A DNA stretch of 61,851 nucleotides from DTU098 sp964498525 (GCA_964498525.1 CAZCGU010000016.1:1-61851), one strand, 5' to 3'; shown: positions 51,338 to 60,204, counted from the stretch's first letter. Notes: generated by a model not told the origin, from the sequence alone. Numbers and translations: made by a program.

Positions 51338-52459
51338 ATGTCACAGCTTTTGGATAAGTTAACCTCAAAGGAAGGGTATGAAAAAACAAAAGTATTTTAT
51401 CAGCATTTAAAAGAAGCTGCCTTTGCCAGGGGTATCCCGCTATTTGGCCTATTTGAATTGACCCCAAGATGCAACCTGGACTGTAAAATGTGTTATGTCC
51501 ACCTCAACCCCGGGCAGATAAAGGGTGAGGAGTTGACAACGGAACAATGGATCTCGTTAATAGACGACGCGTGCCGGGCGGGTATGATGTACGCCACCTT
51601 AACCGGCGGAGAATGCCTGCTGCATCCTGGTTTTAAAAAAATTTACGAACATTTGCAGGCGTCGGGTGTTCTGGTGACAATACTTACAAATGGGACTCTT
51701 CTAGATGAGGAGATGGTCGTATGGATTGCTGATAAATCACCGCAAAGGGTGCAGATTTCGGTATATGGCAGTTCGCCCGGAGGGTATAAAGCCGTGACGG
51801 GCTGCGCGGAAGCCTTCCATAAAGTTGACAGGGCGATAGAGCTGATAGAAAAAGCGGGAATACCGTTTAACTTAGCGATAACCGTGTCAAGGCAGATGCT
51901 GAATGATTTTGAGGCCACCCTCCGGTATTGTAAATCCAAAAAACCGTCTAGTTGTAATATAAATCCCTGGCCCTTTGAACCAAGGGAAGGAACGGGGAGG
52001 GTATATGAGGACTACGCCCCGTCGTTGGATGAACAGGTGAAAATCTTCAGAATTCAAGATAAGCTAAGGGATGAAAATATTCAAGCGCATTACTGTGAAG
52101 GACAAGCCGAAAAAACAGGGAAAGAAACAGAGCGCACGTTTTGTCCGGAAAAGGGGATTGCATGTTCTGCTGGTCGAAATAGTTTTTCCGTCAGTTGGGA
52201 CGGCAGAATGCTCCCGTGCAGTATTTTTAATTTTGCGGAAGCCTACCCCCTGAGAGATGGCTTTTTAAATTCATGGCAAAGCATGAACCGCAAATGTAGA
52301 GAATACCTTAACCCAGTTGAGTGCGTGGGTTGCGAGTATTACAGCGTCTGCCGTTCTTGCCCTGCTGGTCACTACTTACGGGTGGGCCAGGGTTGCGCAA
52401 ACCCCGCTGTTTGCGCTGAAGGCAGGCGCATGGTGGCTGAAAAGCTAAGGTTTCTGTGA
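51338..52459 (+). CDS. Radical SAM/SPASM peptide-modifying enzyme
   Basis: A 373-residue radical SAM protein. The cluster motif is FELTPRCNLDCKMCYVHL (CxxxCxxC near residues 45-52), then TLTGGECLLHPGF and an SPASM region with many cysteines: FCPEKGIACSAG, GRMLPCSIFNF, CVGCEYYSVCRSCPAGHY and GCANPAVC. Such enzymes install thioether or carbon-carbon links in RiPPs. It lies between the kinase-PqqD gene and the precursor. AGGAGGAAGC precedes the ATG. Confidence 0.92.
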   Translation: MSQLLDKLTSKEGYEKTKVFYQHLKEAAFARGIPLFGLFELTPRCNLDCKMCYVHLNPGQIKGEELTTEQWISLIDDACRAGMMYATLTGGECLLHPGFKKIYEHLQASGVLVTILTNGTLLDEEMVVWIADKSPQRVQISVYGSSPGGYKAVTGCAEAFHKVDRAIELIEKAGIPFNLAITVSRQMLNDFEATLRYCKSKKPSSCNINPWPFEPREGTGRVYEDYAPSLDEQVKIFRIQDKLRDENIQAHYCEGQAEKTGKETERTFCPEKGIACSAGRNSFSVSWDGRMLPCSIFNFAEAYPLRDGFLNSWQSMNRKCREYLNPVECVGCEYYSVCRSCPAGHYLRVGQGCANPAVCAEGRRMVAEKLRFL

Positions 52460-52473
52460 TGTAAATTGTGTGG

Positions 52474-52502
52474 TTGACTAAATGCCCTTTGAATTATATT
52501 TA
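52474..52502 (+). promoter_or_regulatory. Predicted promoter of the precursor gene
   Basis: TTGACT (52474-52479) and TATTTA (52497-52502), 17 bases apart, in the 82-base gap before the precursor. It would give the precursor mRNA an extra, riboswitch-independent source. Confidence 0.5.
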
Positions 52503-52541
52503 CTATGAATACATATTTAAAACAAGAAGGGGGAAGTTGTG

Positions 52542-52724
52542 GTGAAAAAGAAATACAGCAAACCCGGTATTGAAGTAACGGAATTCCGGTTCACAGAACA
52601 CATAGCTACCTCAGGAGGATCAGATTGTTATTGGGGTAGCGGGGCAACGTGGTCGCACAGAGAAGTGGGATGCAATACGAATTATCACCCGGGGCAGGAG
52701 GGCTGGATAGGTCTTAACGGCTAA
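52542..52724 (+). CDS. RiPP precursor peptide
   Basis: A 60-residue peptide from the second of two GTG codons (binding site AGAAGGGGGAAG). The N-terminal half, KKKYSKPGIEVTEFRFTEHI, resembles the leaders of clostridial radical-SAM peptides and ends ATSGG. The remaining 34 residues, starting SDCYWGSGATWSHREVGC and ending HPGQEGWIGLNG, hold two Cys, three Trp, two Tyr and many Gly and Asn. A cut after the GG pair is plausible. It sits directly between the SPASM enzyme and the exporter. The exact modification is unknown. Confidence 0.82.
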   Translation: MKKKYSKPGIEVTEFRFTEHIATSGGSDCYWGSGATWSHREVGCNTNYHPGQEGWIGLNG

Positions 52725-52851
52725 GTTATTAGAAGTTTAACCATGCCCCGTACCTTGCCGGAGACATCATTTATAAGTTTATCGTGCATTTCCAGTTATT
52801 TTAGTACAATACATTTATCAAGTAAATATATTGCCCTTTGATGAAAAGTTT

Positions 52852-52890
52852 AACCAAGGGTCACACCCCTTAAGCGGGTGTCCCTTGGTT
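52852..52890 (+). terminator. Hairpin between precursor and exporter genes
   Basis: AACCAAGGG (52852-52860) and ACACCC (52863-52868) pair with GGGTGT (52876-52881) and CCCTTGGTT (52882-52890), leaving TC bulged. A T-rich but interrupted tail (GGCTATTGTTTTTA) follows. It probably acts as a partial terminator or a 3' stabiliser, letting the precursor be made in excess of the exporter. No gene is seen in 52725-52851. Confidence 0.7.
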
Positions 52891-52922
52891 TGGCTATTGT
52901 TTTTAGGCGGGGAGTTGCCCTG

Positions 52923-54659
52923 GTGAAAGAAAAAATTAATAAGCTTGTGGTTTTTTTTCGTGACTGGGATAAACAATCAAATTACTTAAAATGGATGGTC
53001 TCGAAAACAAAGCCGTTTATGGGACCATTTATATTTATTTTTGCGCTTAATTTGTTGATTTCCGTTACGGGTGTGGGCAGTACTGTTGTAACAAAATACA
53101 TTATCGACGGCGTTACCGGTTCCGGTCCGGATTTTACAACCCTGGGCGTTGTTGTTTTGATCCTTTTGACTTCTTTAAGCATTGCCATCAGCGCGGTAAG
53201 CGGTATTCTGGCCACTTATATAAACGAACGTTACGCCTTCAGTATCCGCTCCAAGGTGTACGATAACATACTGCGCGGGGTATGGCAGAAGCTCATTACA
53301 TTTCACAGCGGCGACATCGTAACACGGCTTACAAGCGACATCGACAGGGTTGCAAACGGAATTTCCTCCATTATCCCAAACATATTCCTCCTTACTGTGC
53401 GGCTTGGCATAGCATTTTGCGTTTTGTTCTATTACGATCATTTCCTTGCCCTGGCCGCGTTGTTGTTGGGGCCGGTGGGGGTTTTCCTCAGCCTTATTTT
53501 TAGCGGCAGGTTAAGAAAGTATCAGGAAGAGCTAAACAGAACGGAGTCGGAATACCGTTCATTTATGCAGGAAACGGTGGAAAACATAGCTGTCCTTAAA
53601 ACCTTTGAGCAGGAGGAGTTTTGCAACCAAAGACTGGCCTCCCTGCGGGACAGGCGTTTGCATTTAATAATGAAGCGCAATAAACTGAACATGGCCATGA
53701 ATCTTTGCATCCAGGTGGTATTTAATGCCGGTTACCTGGTGGCGTTCTGCTGGAGTATTTACAGGCTTTCCACGAACAGTATAACTTACGGGACCATGAC
53801 CATTTTCCTTTCGCTGGTGGCCCAGGTGCAAGGGCCGATTATCAATTTGGGTTCCATCATTCCCCAGTTTATAACGGTTCTGGCCTCCGCCGGACGCGTA
53901 ATCGAAATGGACTCCATAAACAGCGAAAATAGCGCCGGGAACAGAATTAAAGACGGCGCTAAAAACATTGGCCTGATTATTCAAGATGTTTCCTTTGCCT
54001 ACGGCAGGGAGAAGGTTTTGGAAAACGTCCACCTTAACATAAGGCCAAACGATATTGTAGGTATTGTGGGCTACAGCGGTTCTGGAAAAACAACGCTTGT
54101 CCGCTTGCTCCTGTCTTTGGTTTATTCCCAAAAGGGAGGTAAACTGATATTTTACGACGATACGGGGGCAATAGAAGAAGTGTCCGCGGCAGCAAGGCGT
54201 TTTATCTCCTATGTGCCCCAGGGGAACACCTTGATTTCCGGTACCATTGCGGATAATTTGCGGACCGGAAACCAGGAGGCTACGGCAGAGGAGATGTGGC
54301 AGGCGCTGGAAATAGCGGGCGCTTCTACGTTTGTTATGGAATTGGAGGATGGCCTGAACACGAACATAGGTGAAAAGGCGTTGGGGCTTTCCGAAGGCCA
54401 GGCCCAAAGAATCGCCATAGCCCGCGCCATCATTAAAGCGGCGCCCATATTAATTCTTGATGAAGCCACGGCAGCTCTGGATGTGCAAACGGAGGAGCAG
54501 GTCATTAAACGTCTGTGCGAGAGTAATCTCCTTCATACTTGCTTCATCATTACCCACCGCAGTTCCATGCTTAACTACTGTACACGGGCATTGGAAATTG
54601 AGGGTAAACAGTTAAGGGAATTGCAGTTGCGCCGTTTAAAACCCGTTGTTAAAAAATGA
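52923..54659 (+). CDS. ABC exporter (fused membrane and ATPase domains)
   Basis: A 578-residue half-transporter from GTG 52923 (MKEKINKLVVFFRDW), binding site GGGGAG. Six membrane helices cover residues 25-310. The ATPase has Walker A VGYSGSGKTTLVRLL, Q-loop YVPQGNTLISGT, signature ALGLSEGQAQRIAIARA (SEGQ instead of SGGQ), Walker B ILILDEATAALD and H-loop IITHRSSM. There is no C39 peptidase domain, so leader removal must be done by another protein, perhaps the S26-type peptidase. It exports the mature or modified peptide. Confidence 0.9.
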   Translation: MKEKINKLVVFFRDWDKQSNYLKWMVSKTKPFMGPFIFIFALNLLISVTGVGSTVVTKYIIDGVTGSGPDFTTLGVVVLILLTSLSIAISAVSGILATYINERYAFSIRSKVYDNILRGVWQKLITFHSGDIVTRLTSDIDRVANGISSIIPNIFLLTVRLGIAFCVLFYYDHFLALAALLLGPVGVFLSLIFSGRLRKYQEELNRTESEYRSFMQETVENIAVLKTFEQEEFCNQRLASLRDRRLHLIMKRNKLNMAMNLCIQVVFNAGYLVAFCWSIYRLSTNSITYGTMTIFLSLVAQVQGPIINLGSIIPQFITVLASAGRVIEMDSINSENSAGNRIKDGAKNIGLIIQDVSFAYGREKVLENVHLNIRPNDIVGIVGYSGSGKTTLVRLLLSLVYSQKGGKLIFYDDTGAIEEVSAAARRFISYVPQGNTLISGTIADNLRTGNQEATAEEMWQALEIAGASTFVMELEDGLNTNIGEKALGLSEGQAQRIAIARAIIKAAPILILDEATAALDVQTEEQVIKRLCESNLLHTCFIITHRSSMLNYCTRALEIEGKQLRELQLRRLKPVVKK

Positions 54660-54841
54660 GTATTATGTTACATTAAACTAACAAGAGGTGTGACAATTAT
54701 GCCTGATTAACCGGCGCGTCGTTGGGTGGTTCCCGTGCCGGCAGGAGAAAAGAACTGTCCCTGTGGTGAACGCGGCCTTTAAAGGCGGGGCGCCGTCCAT
54801 TAGAAGCAGGTTTCCCTGCGCACAAGGCAGGAGGATATGGG

Positions 54842-56356
54842 TTGCCGCCGCCGGTATTCACTCGAAAACTGTTGAAGGGGGCAGGAATTTTGGAGCGGCT
54901 GGAACAGGATGCCGGGGTTAACAATACAGGGGAACAAGAGCTGGACCTGCGGGAGGTGCTGTGGGCGCTGCTGGAGCGGTGGTGGCTTGTTGCCGTTTTT
55001 ACCCTTGTCTTTCCCGCCATAGCTTATTTTTACACCAGTTATACCTACGTGCCGCAGTACACGGCCACAGCCTCAATGGTTGTTAATTCAATGCAGACCA
55101 AGGTGGTAAACGGGCAGCTTGTTGTGGCCAACGATGTGAGCCTTTCCAAAAAGCTGGTTGATACCTATTCCATTATCCTGACCAGCGACAGGGTGCTGCA
55201 GATGGTTGCCCGGGACCTGGGGCTTAACCTGCCGCCCAACTTTATGAAACAATATGTATCCGTGGCAACTGCCAAGGATTCCGAAGTCCTGGGTGTTATG
55301 GTCAGAAACACGGATCCCTGGCTCGCGGCCGGCGTCTGCAATTCCATTATGAAGGTTGCGCCCGCCGCCATTGCCGGAACAGTGGAAGTGGGTTCGGTTA
55401 ACGTGGTGGATTACGCCAAAATACCGGTGTATCCCGAGCCGCCGGCCGCGGCTCTCAATGCGACCCTGGGGGCAATGCTGGGCCTGCTGCTGGGGGGAGG
55501 ACTGGCCCTGTTGCTGCGATATTCGGACCGGACCATTAAAAACGATGAAGATGTTAAGGAGAGGCTGGGCCTTAACGTGTTGGGCTGCATACCCCAATTG
55601 CGAAAAGGACAGGCTGCCCTCCTTTCGTCGCCGGCAGGTAAAGAGGGTAGGGGCAGTTGGGTGAGGTTTGCGTTTGACGAGGCCTATAAAGTTGCCAGGA
55701 CAAACCTTCAATATGCGGCGCATACTCATAAATGCAGGAAGCTGTTGATCACCAGCACCTTGAACGGGGAAGGGAAGTCCACGACGGCAGCAAATTTTGC
55801 CATTAGCCTGGCCCAAAGCGGCAAGTCGGTACTGGTAATCGACTGTGATCTGCGAAAAGAGGGCAACCCCGGTCTTCTGGAGCCGCAGCTTGAAGAGGGC
55901 AGGGGTTTAGCCCGGGTGCTCGCGGGGGAATTGGATGCCGCGGATGTTGCCGGAGCCATTGCAGTTATAGAGGGAACAGGTGTATCCCTTTTAACCGCCG
56001 GCGCGGTGGTCCCCAACCCGTCCGAGCTGTTGGGATCCGGGAATATGGCGAAGCTGCTGGCCTTATTGGAACAGGACTACGATTATATCCTTCTGGACAC
56101 CCCGCCGGCTTGTTTGTTTACCGATGCCGTTGCCCTGTCCCAGTATTCCGACGGGGTAATTCTGGTGGTAAAACAGAGTTATGCCAGGTTGGATACCATT
56201 TATTTAACCATGGATAATTTTATAAGCGTGAATGCCCGTATCCTGGGTTGTGTCCTCAATGGGGTAAAGTACAAAAAGGCTGGATACGGTTATAAATATA
56301 GAAATTATGGCAGGTATTTGAGTCACTATTACAAGGAAAAGGAACTTAGCGCCTGA
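54842..56356 (+). CDS. Wzz-BY-kinase fusion protein
   Basis: A 504-residue protein joining a Wzz co-polymerase (TM1 near residues 45-66, TM2 near 202-222) to a cytoplasmic BY-kinase: Walker A STLNGEGKSTTAANFAISLA (about 306-325), Walker A' LVIDCDLRKEG, Walker B YILLDTPPACLF, and a C-terminal tyrosine cluster (YKKAGYGYKYRNYGRYLSHY). In Proteobacteria this fusion is common; in Firmicutes the parts are usually separate. TTG 54842 follows AGGAGG, but a TTG near 54892 is possible. About 180 bases upstream hold only GC-rich inverted segments. Confidence 0.88.
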   Translation: MPPPVFTRKLLKGAGILERLEQDAGVNNTGEQELDLREVLWALLERWWLVAVFTLVFPAIAYFYTSYTYVPQYTATASMVVNSMQTKVVNGQLVVANDVSLSKKLVDTYSIILTSDRVLQMVARDLGLNLPPNFMKQYVSVATAKDSEVLGVMVRNTDPWLAAGVCNSIMKVAPAAIAGTVEVGSVNVVDYAKIPVYPEPPAAALNATLGAMLGLLLGGGLALLLRYSDRTIKNDEDVKERLGLNVLGCIPQLRKGQAALLSSPAGKEGRGSWVRFAFDEAYKVARTNLQYAAHTHKCRKLLITSTLNGEGKSTTAANFAISLAQSGKSVLVIDCDLRKEGNPGLLEPQLEEGRGLARVLAGELDAADVAGAIAVIEGTGVSLLTAGAVVPNPSELLGSGNMAKLLALLEQDYDYILLDTPPACLFTDAVALSQYSDGVILVVKQSYARLDTIYLTMDNFISVNARILGCVLNGVKYKKAGYGYKYRNYGRYLSHYYKEKELSA

Positions 56357-56382
56357 TTCGATTATTGTTCCAAGGAGGTAAT

Positions 56383-56928
56383 ATGATGGTGGCGGGGCTG
56401 AAGAAGGCATTTTGTTCACTTTTACTGGCGATGCTGGTCCTGGTATCTTTTTCCGGGGAGGCAAATGCTGCGACCGAACAGGATATATTTGATTTTTTAA
56501 GGGCGCCGTTTATCTTGAACGGGGAAACCCAGTACATCCACGAGAGCTACATCCTGAGGGTGGAGCGGTTTTTTGATTCCCACAAATTTACACCAGAGGA
56601 ATATGATCAGATCCTGGCCAGGATGAAGGAAGTTCTGGCGGTAATGCAGCAGGAGGGTGTAGCCGACCCCACGGCTATGTCCTGGGAGTCCGAGCACAGG
56701 GTGCTGAGTTTAATCTATGAAGGCGCCAAGGTGGCCGGGATTAAAGTGGTGTACAACAAAGGCTGCCTGAGGTTTTATGAAATGGACGGCTCCTTGATAG
56801 ATGAGATCTATTACACGGAAAACGCTTTTAAGATTACCGGTTTAAGGGAAGGGGCCATGCTTGGCGCCGGGCTGTTGCTTACTGTAATGGGCCTGACCCT
56901 CCGGACCTGCAGGCGTAGAATGGTCTAG
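56383..56928 (+). CDS. Secreted protein with C-terminal membrane anchor, unknown function
   Basis: A 181-residue protein with a signal peptide (AFCSLLLAMLVLVSFSGEANA, likely cut before ATEQ), a mixed helical domain (EEYDQILARMKEVLAVMQQE) and a C-terminal hydrophobic stretch GAMLGAGLLLTVMGLTL followed by RTCRRRMV. Just before the hydrophobic part is FKITG. This layout resembles a cell-wall sorting signal, but the Pro of LPxTG is missing. AAGGAGGT precedes two ATG codons; 56383 is used. It lies between two Wzz-kinase genes, next to a sortase domain. Confidence 0.72.
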   Translation: MMVAGLKKAFCSLLLAMLVLVSFSGEANAATEQDIFDFLRAPFILNGETQYIHESYILRVERFFDSHKFTPEEYDQILARMKEVLAVMQQEGVADPTAMSWESEHRVLSLIYEGAKVAGIKVVYNKGCLRFYEMDGSLIDEIYYTENAFKITGLREGAMLGAGLLLTVMGLTLRTCRRRMV

Positions 56929-57842
56929 TGAAGTTTTACCAGGGAAGTGACCACATAATCTTTTCCGGCCCAGTTGTCCGGACCCGGCAAGAGCTTCTTT
57001 TTAAAGGCAAGTTCCACATCAAAGGTGTGCTGCCCCGGGGGGAGCAGGGGGTCGCTGGAAGCGGCCGCCTGTTGGGTTATCCTGCCCCTCACCCTGTAAT
57101 GGGCATTGGTGTCCAGGTAGATCAGCGATTCATCGGTGAGTATTTCTGTTAAGGTTATGGTCAACTGGTTGTTTGCAGTGTTTATGGCTCCCGCCTTTAT
57201 AAACGCGGCCGGGTGGGCGCCGTTGACTGTTGCCACCGGTTTCTTCGGGTCGAAGAAGCCTTCCAGGCTGTTTTCCCAGGTATCGGTGTTCCTATAATCC
57301 GCCGTATAATATGTGGTTAAAAAGTCCTTGAAGAAGGCCAATAGTTCGCTGCGCAGCCCGGGGCTAGTCTGGCAGTAGAAGTCCACCGGTTTGACCAGCG
57401 ATATCTTGAAGCTGTCGACGTTACCCTGATCGAAGCTGTAGGTGTATAATTGCTGGGGCAGGCTGCTGTTGTGGCAGGCGTAGGCGGGATACTTGGAAGA
57501 CTGCCGCCAGTTTGCTGTTTTCCCGTCATCCGGGAAAGGGGCCGGCGCCTCTTTAACTGATCCGGGCGCGGGCTGCTCTGCGGAGGGGTGAGTCCCCGCC
57601 GTATTTTGCCCTGTCTCCTGGTTCCGGGCGGGTGTCCCCCTGGCGTCGGCATCCTGTTGTTGTTCTGCATCTGCCCGGGCAGGTTGTGGACTTGGCGCCG
57701 GCGCTCCGTTTGCCGCGATATCTTTTTCAAGATCTTCCGCTGCCGGCGGGGCTTGTTGATTGTCCGGCGGGCCGGCTTTGCATCCGGCTGATAACAGCAG
57801 CAGGGACAGGGCCAGGATAATCATAAGGACCGGGTATCTCAA
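56925..57842 (-). CDS. Lipoprotein of unknown function
   Basis: A 305-residue lipoprotein on the minus strand: signal peptide with lipobox LLSAGC (Cys near 21), a long Pro/Ala/Gln/Asp-rich linker (about 25-110) and a folded domain (YAYSFDQGN-like start, here YTYSFDQGNVDSFKISLVKP, then LRSELLAFFKDFLTTYY). TTG at 57842 is nine bases after AAAGGGG and is preferred to TTG 57851, which touches the site. Its stop shares CTAG with the stop of the convergent gene. I do not recognise the domain; it probably sits on the outer face of the membrane. Confidence 0.75.
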   Translation of the reverse strand: MRYPVLMIILALSLLLLSAGCKAGPPDNQQAPPAAEDLEKDIAANGAPAPSPQPARADAEQQQDADARGTPARNQETGQNTAGTHPSAEQPAPGSVKEAPAPFPDDGKTANWRQSSKYPAYACHNSSLPQQLYTYSFDQGNVDSFKISLVKPVDFYCQTSPGLRSELLAFFKDFLTTYYTADYRNTDTWENSLEGFFDPKKPVATVNGAHPAAFIKAGAINTANNQLTITLTEILTDESLIYLDTNAHYRVRGRITQQAAASSDPLLPPGQHTFDVELAFKKKLLPGPDNWAGKDYVVTSLVKLH

Positions 57843-57916
57843 AGGTGACAACCCCTTTATTTATTCTAATCCAGTAAAATTATAGCAGAACAACTTGAAC
57901 AGGACAATAGGAGAAG

Positions 57917-60073
57917 ATGGAGGCCGGATATTTGGAACGGCGGGAAGATAGTATAGACCTAAAGGATGTTATTTTTTTATTGCTTAAGTGGTGGTGGCTG
58001 CTGGCGATTTTTGCTGTTTTATTCCCCGTGGCGGCATATTTTTACACGGACTATACCTATGTGCCGCGATACACGGCGGCGGCAACCATGGTTGTTAATT
58101 CCCAACAGATTAAGATAGTGGGCGGGCAGGTGGAGGTGGCCAATGACATCGGCCTGTCTCAAAAACTGGTTAACACCTATTCTGTTATCCTGAAAAGTGA
58201 CCGGGTAATGGAGTTAGTTGCTGAGGATTTAGGGCTTGCCCTGCCCCCGTCGGTTCTCAGGCAGCATGTTGTGGTTGCGCCGGCTAAAAAAGACACCGAG
58301 GTCCTGGTTGTAATGGTGAAGAATACGGATCCGGGACTGGCGGCAAACATCTGCAATTCCATTATGAAGGTAGCCCCGCAGGCCATTACCGGCACGGTGG
58401 AAGTGGGCTCGGTAAATGTGGTGGACTACGCTAAAATACCGTTATATCCCGAGCCGCCTTTAACCACCCGCAATGTGGCTGTGGGGGCTTTGCTGGGCCT
58501 TATGTTCGGGGCAGGCCTTATATTTTTAATCAGGCTTTTCGATAACACGGTGAAAAATGCCGATGATCTGAGGACGGGGCTTGGGCTTGCAACCCTTGGA
58601 GGCATCCCCTATGTCAAGGAATGCGGTAAAAAACCGCGTTTAACGATTGATCCCGGACCAGATCGGTACTGCAAGGTGGGGTTTGGTTTTGTCGAAGCCT
58701 ACAAGGCCCTGAGGACCAACCTCCTGTATGCGGCATCGGTTAGACGCTCCCGGAAATTGCTGCTGGCGAGCGCCCTGCACGGGGAAGGTAAATCCACAAC
58801 AGCCATAAACCTGGCCATTGTCCTGGCCCAGAGCGGCAGGAATGTACTTGTAATAGACTGTGATTTGCGCAGCCCGAGTATTCACAATGTGCTCGATTTG
58901 CAAATTGGGGAAGGCAAGGGTTTAACCCGGGTGCTCCGGGGTGAACTGGGGGCGGAAGATGCCGTTATCTGTCTGAAGGGGACAGGTATATCCCTGTTGC
59001 CTGCCGGTCCCGGTGTCACTAATTCAACTGAACTGCTGGAATCGGAGCAGATGGGAAGGTTATTGGCCCGGCTGGAAAAGGATTACGACTACATTTTAAT
59101 GGACACGCCGCCGGCTTGTTTGTTTGCCGATGCAGTTGCTTTGTCCAGGTATTGCGACGGGGTTATCTTCGTGGTGAGGCAGAGTTATGCCGGAATTAAT
59201 ACGATTTCCTCCATTGTGGAGGATTTTAAAAAAGCCGGGACCGCCATTTTAGGCTGTGTCCTTAACGGCGTTAAGTACAAGGAGGCCGGCGCCCGCTACA
59301 AGTATCAGGATTATGACGGTTATCTGAGCGGTTATTACAGGGAATACGGGCTGACCAAGGGCACAACCGCAGTGAATTTGTACGGCAGGCCCGCCGGGGC
59401 AAAAAGTGTTCTGTTGAGGAAGGCAACCAGCAGATGGGTGTTCCTCCCCCTTATTTTTGGCGGGCTCTTGCTGATTGGGGTTGCCCTTTTGGGCTATCTC
59501 ATACCTATTTACCACTCTTCTAAACTGCTTATTCCGCCGGCGGGCCTGATGCCTGTTGCCGTTGGCTACGGACGGGACGGGACCGGTACGGTGGCTTACC
59601 CGAAGTTTGGGGAACAGTATGCCACGCTTTTGCTGCCTTCGGTGGGTATCAACAGGCCAGTTTTTTTCGGCGATACCAAAGCTCAGCTCCGGGCGGGCGT
59701 GGGGCACTTTAGCGGCAGCAATCTGCCCGGCGAGGGAGGAACAATCATCTATGCCGGGCATAATGATCTGGTTTTCAATAAACTTAAGGATGTTAAGCCG
59801 GGCGATGATGTCCTGATCCAAACCAACTACGGTGATTTCCGCTACAGGGTATTTAAGGCGCAAGTTATCAACGGCACTAACACGGTGTCTTTGAAACCCA
59901 GGGGCGATAAAGCCCTCCTGGTAATGTATACCTGCTATCCTATTGACGTGCTGGGAATCAAATCGGACAGGTATGTGGTATTTGCCGAGCAGGTTCTGGA
60001 CTACCCCGTTGCCCCCGGCGCCGGCCCGGAGCAAACGCAGTCCGCCTTACTGCCGGAAGGGCATACTTTGTAA
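57917..60073 (+). CDS. Wzz-BY-kinase-sortase triple fusion
   Basis: A 718-residue protein. Residues 1-220: Wzz domain with TM1 (LLAIFAVLFPVAAYFYTD) and TM2 (VGALLGLMFGAGLIFLI). About 250-480: BY-kinase with HGEGKSTTAINLA (288 on), LVIDCDLRSP and YILMDTPPACLF, then a tyrosine cluster (YKYQDYDGYLSGYYREYG). About 507-533: a third membrane helix (WVFLPLIFGGLLLIGVALLG). About 560-690: a class D-like sortase with His in IIYAGHNDLVFNKL, Cys in LLVMYTCYPID and Arg in KSDRYVVFAEQ. Three helices place the sortase outside, the kinase inside. ATG 57917 follows TAGGAG. Confidence 0.9.
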   Translation: MEAGYLERREDSIDLKDVIFLLLKWWWLLAIFAVLFPVAAYFYTDYTYVPRYTAAATMVVNSQQIKIVGGQVEVANDIGLSQKLVNTYSVILKSDRVMELVAEDLGLALPPSVLRQHVVVAPAKKDTEVLVVMVKNTDPGLAANICNSIMKVAPQAITGTVEVGSVNVVDYAKIPLYPEPPLTTRNVAVGALLGLMFGAGLIFLIRLFDNTVKNADDLRTGLGLATLGGIPYVKECGKKPRLTIDPGPDRYCKVGFGFVEAYKALRTNLLYAASVRRSRKLLLASALHGEGKSTTAINLAIVLAQSGRNVLVIDCDLRSPSIHNVLDLQIGEGKGLTRVLRGELGAEDAVICLKGTGISLLPAGPGVTNSTELLESEQMGRLLARLEKDYDYILMDTPPACLFADAVALSRYCDGVIFVVRQSYAGINTISSIVEDFKKAGTAILGCVLNGVKYKEAGARYKYQDYDGYLSGYYREYGLTKGTTAVNLYGRPAGAKSVLLRKATSRWVFLPLIFGGLLLIGVALLGYLIPIYHSSKLLIPPAGLMPVAVGYGRDGTGTVAYPKFGEQYATLLLPSVGINRPVFFGDTKAQLRAGVGHFSGSNLPGEGGTIIYAGHNDLVFNKLKDVKPGDDVLIQTNYGDFRYRVFKAQVINGTNTVSLKPRGDKALLVMYTCYPIDVLGIKSDRYVVFAEQVLDYPVAPGAGPEQTQSALLPEGHTL

Positions 60074-60146
60074 TAATTAAAAATGCACAGGCAATAGATT
60101 AGCGGCGGCGTTTCCCCGGAATAGTTTGTCGAAGTGTGGAATAATA

Positions 60147-60175
60147 TTGCAATTTTACTTCTAAAGTTATACAAT
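60147..60175 (+). promoter_or_regulatory. Predicted promoter of the CAP-protein gene
   Basis: TTGCAA (60147-60152) and TACAAT (60170-60175) with a 17-base spacer. The start would be near 60182, about 25 bases before the riboswitch. A second TACAAT at 60181-60186 is a less likely choice. Confidence 0.6.
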
Positions 60176-60204
60176 AGTTATACAATGTTTTTATAAAAGA
60201 CTGA

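Noticed and set aside
49574..54659. Lasso peptide locus
   Set aside because: HprK-like and PqqD parts are shared with some lasso loci, but there is no asparagine-synthetase-like cyclase or transglutaminase-like protease; a radical SAM enzyme is present instead.
54660..54841. Possible fourth riboswitch before the Wzz-kinase fusion
   Set aside because: GC-rich inverted segments (CCGGCGCG with CGTGCCGG) are present, but none of the conserved words of the c-di-GMP classes or other families I know could be found.
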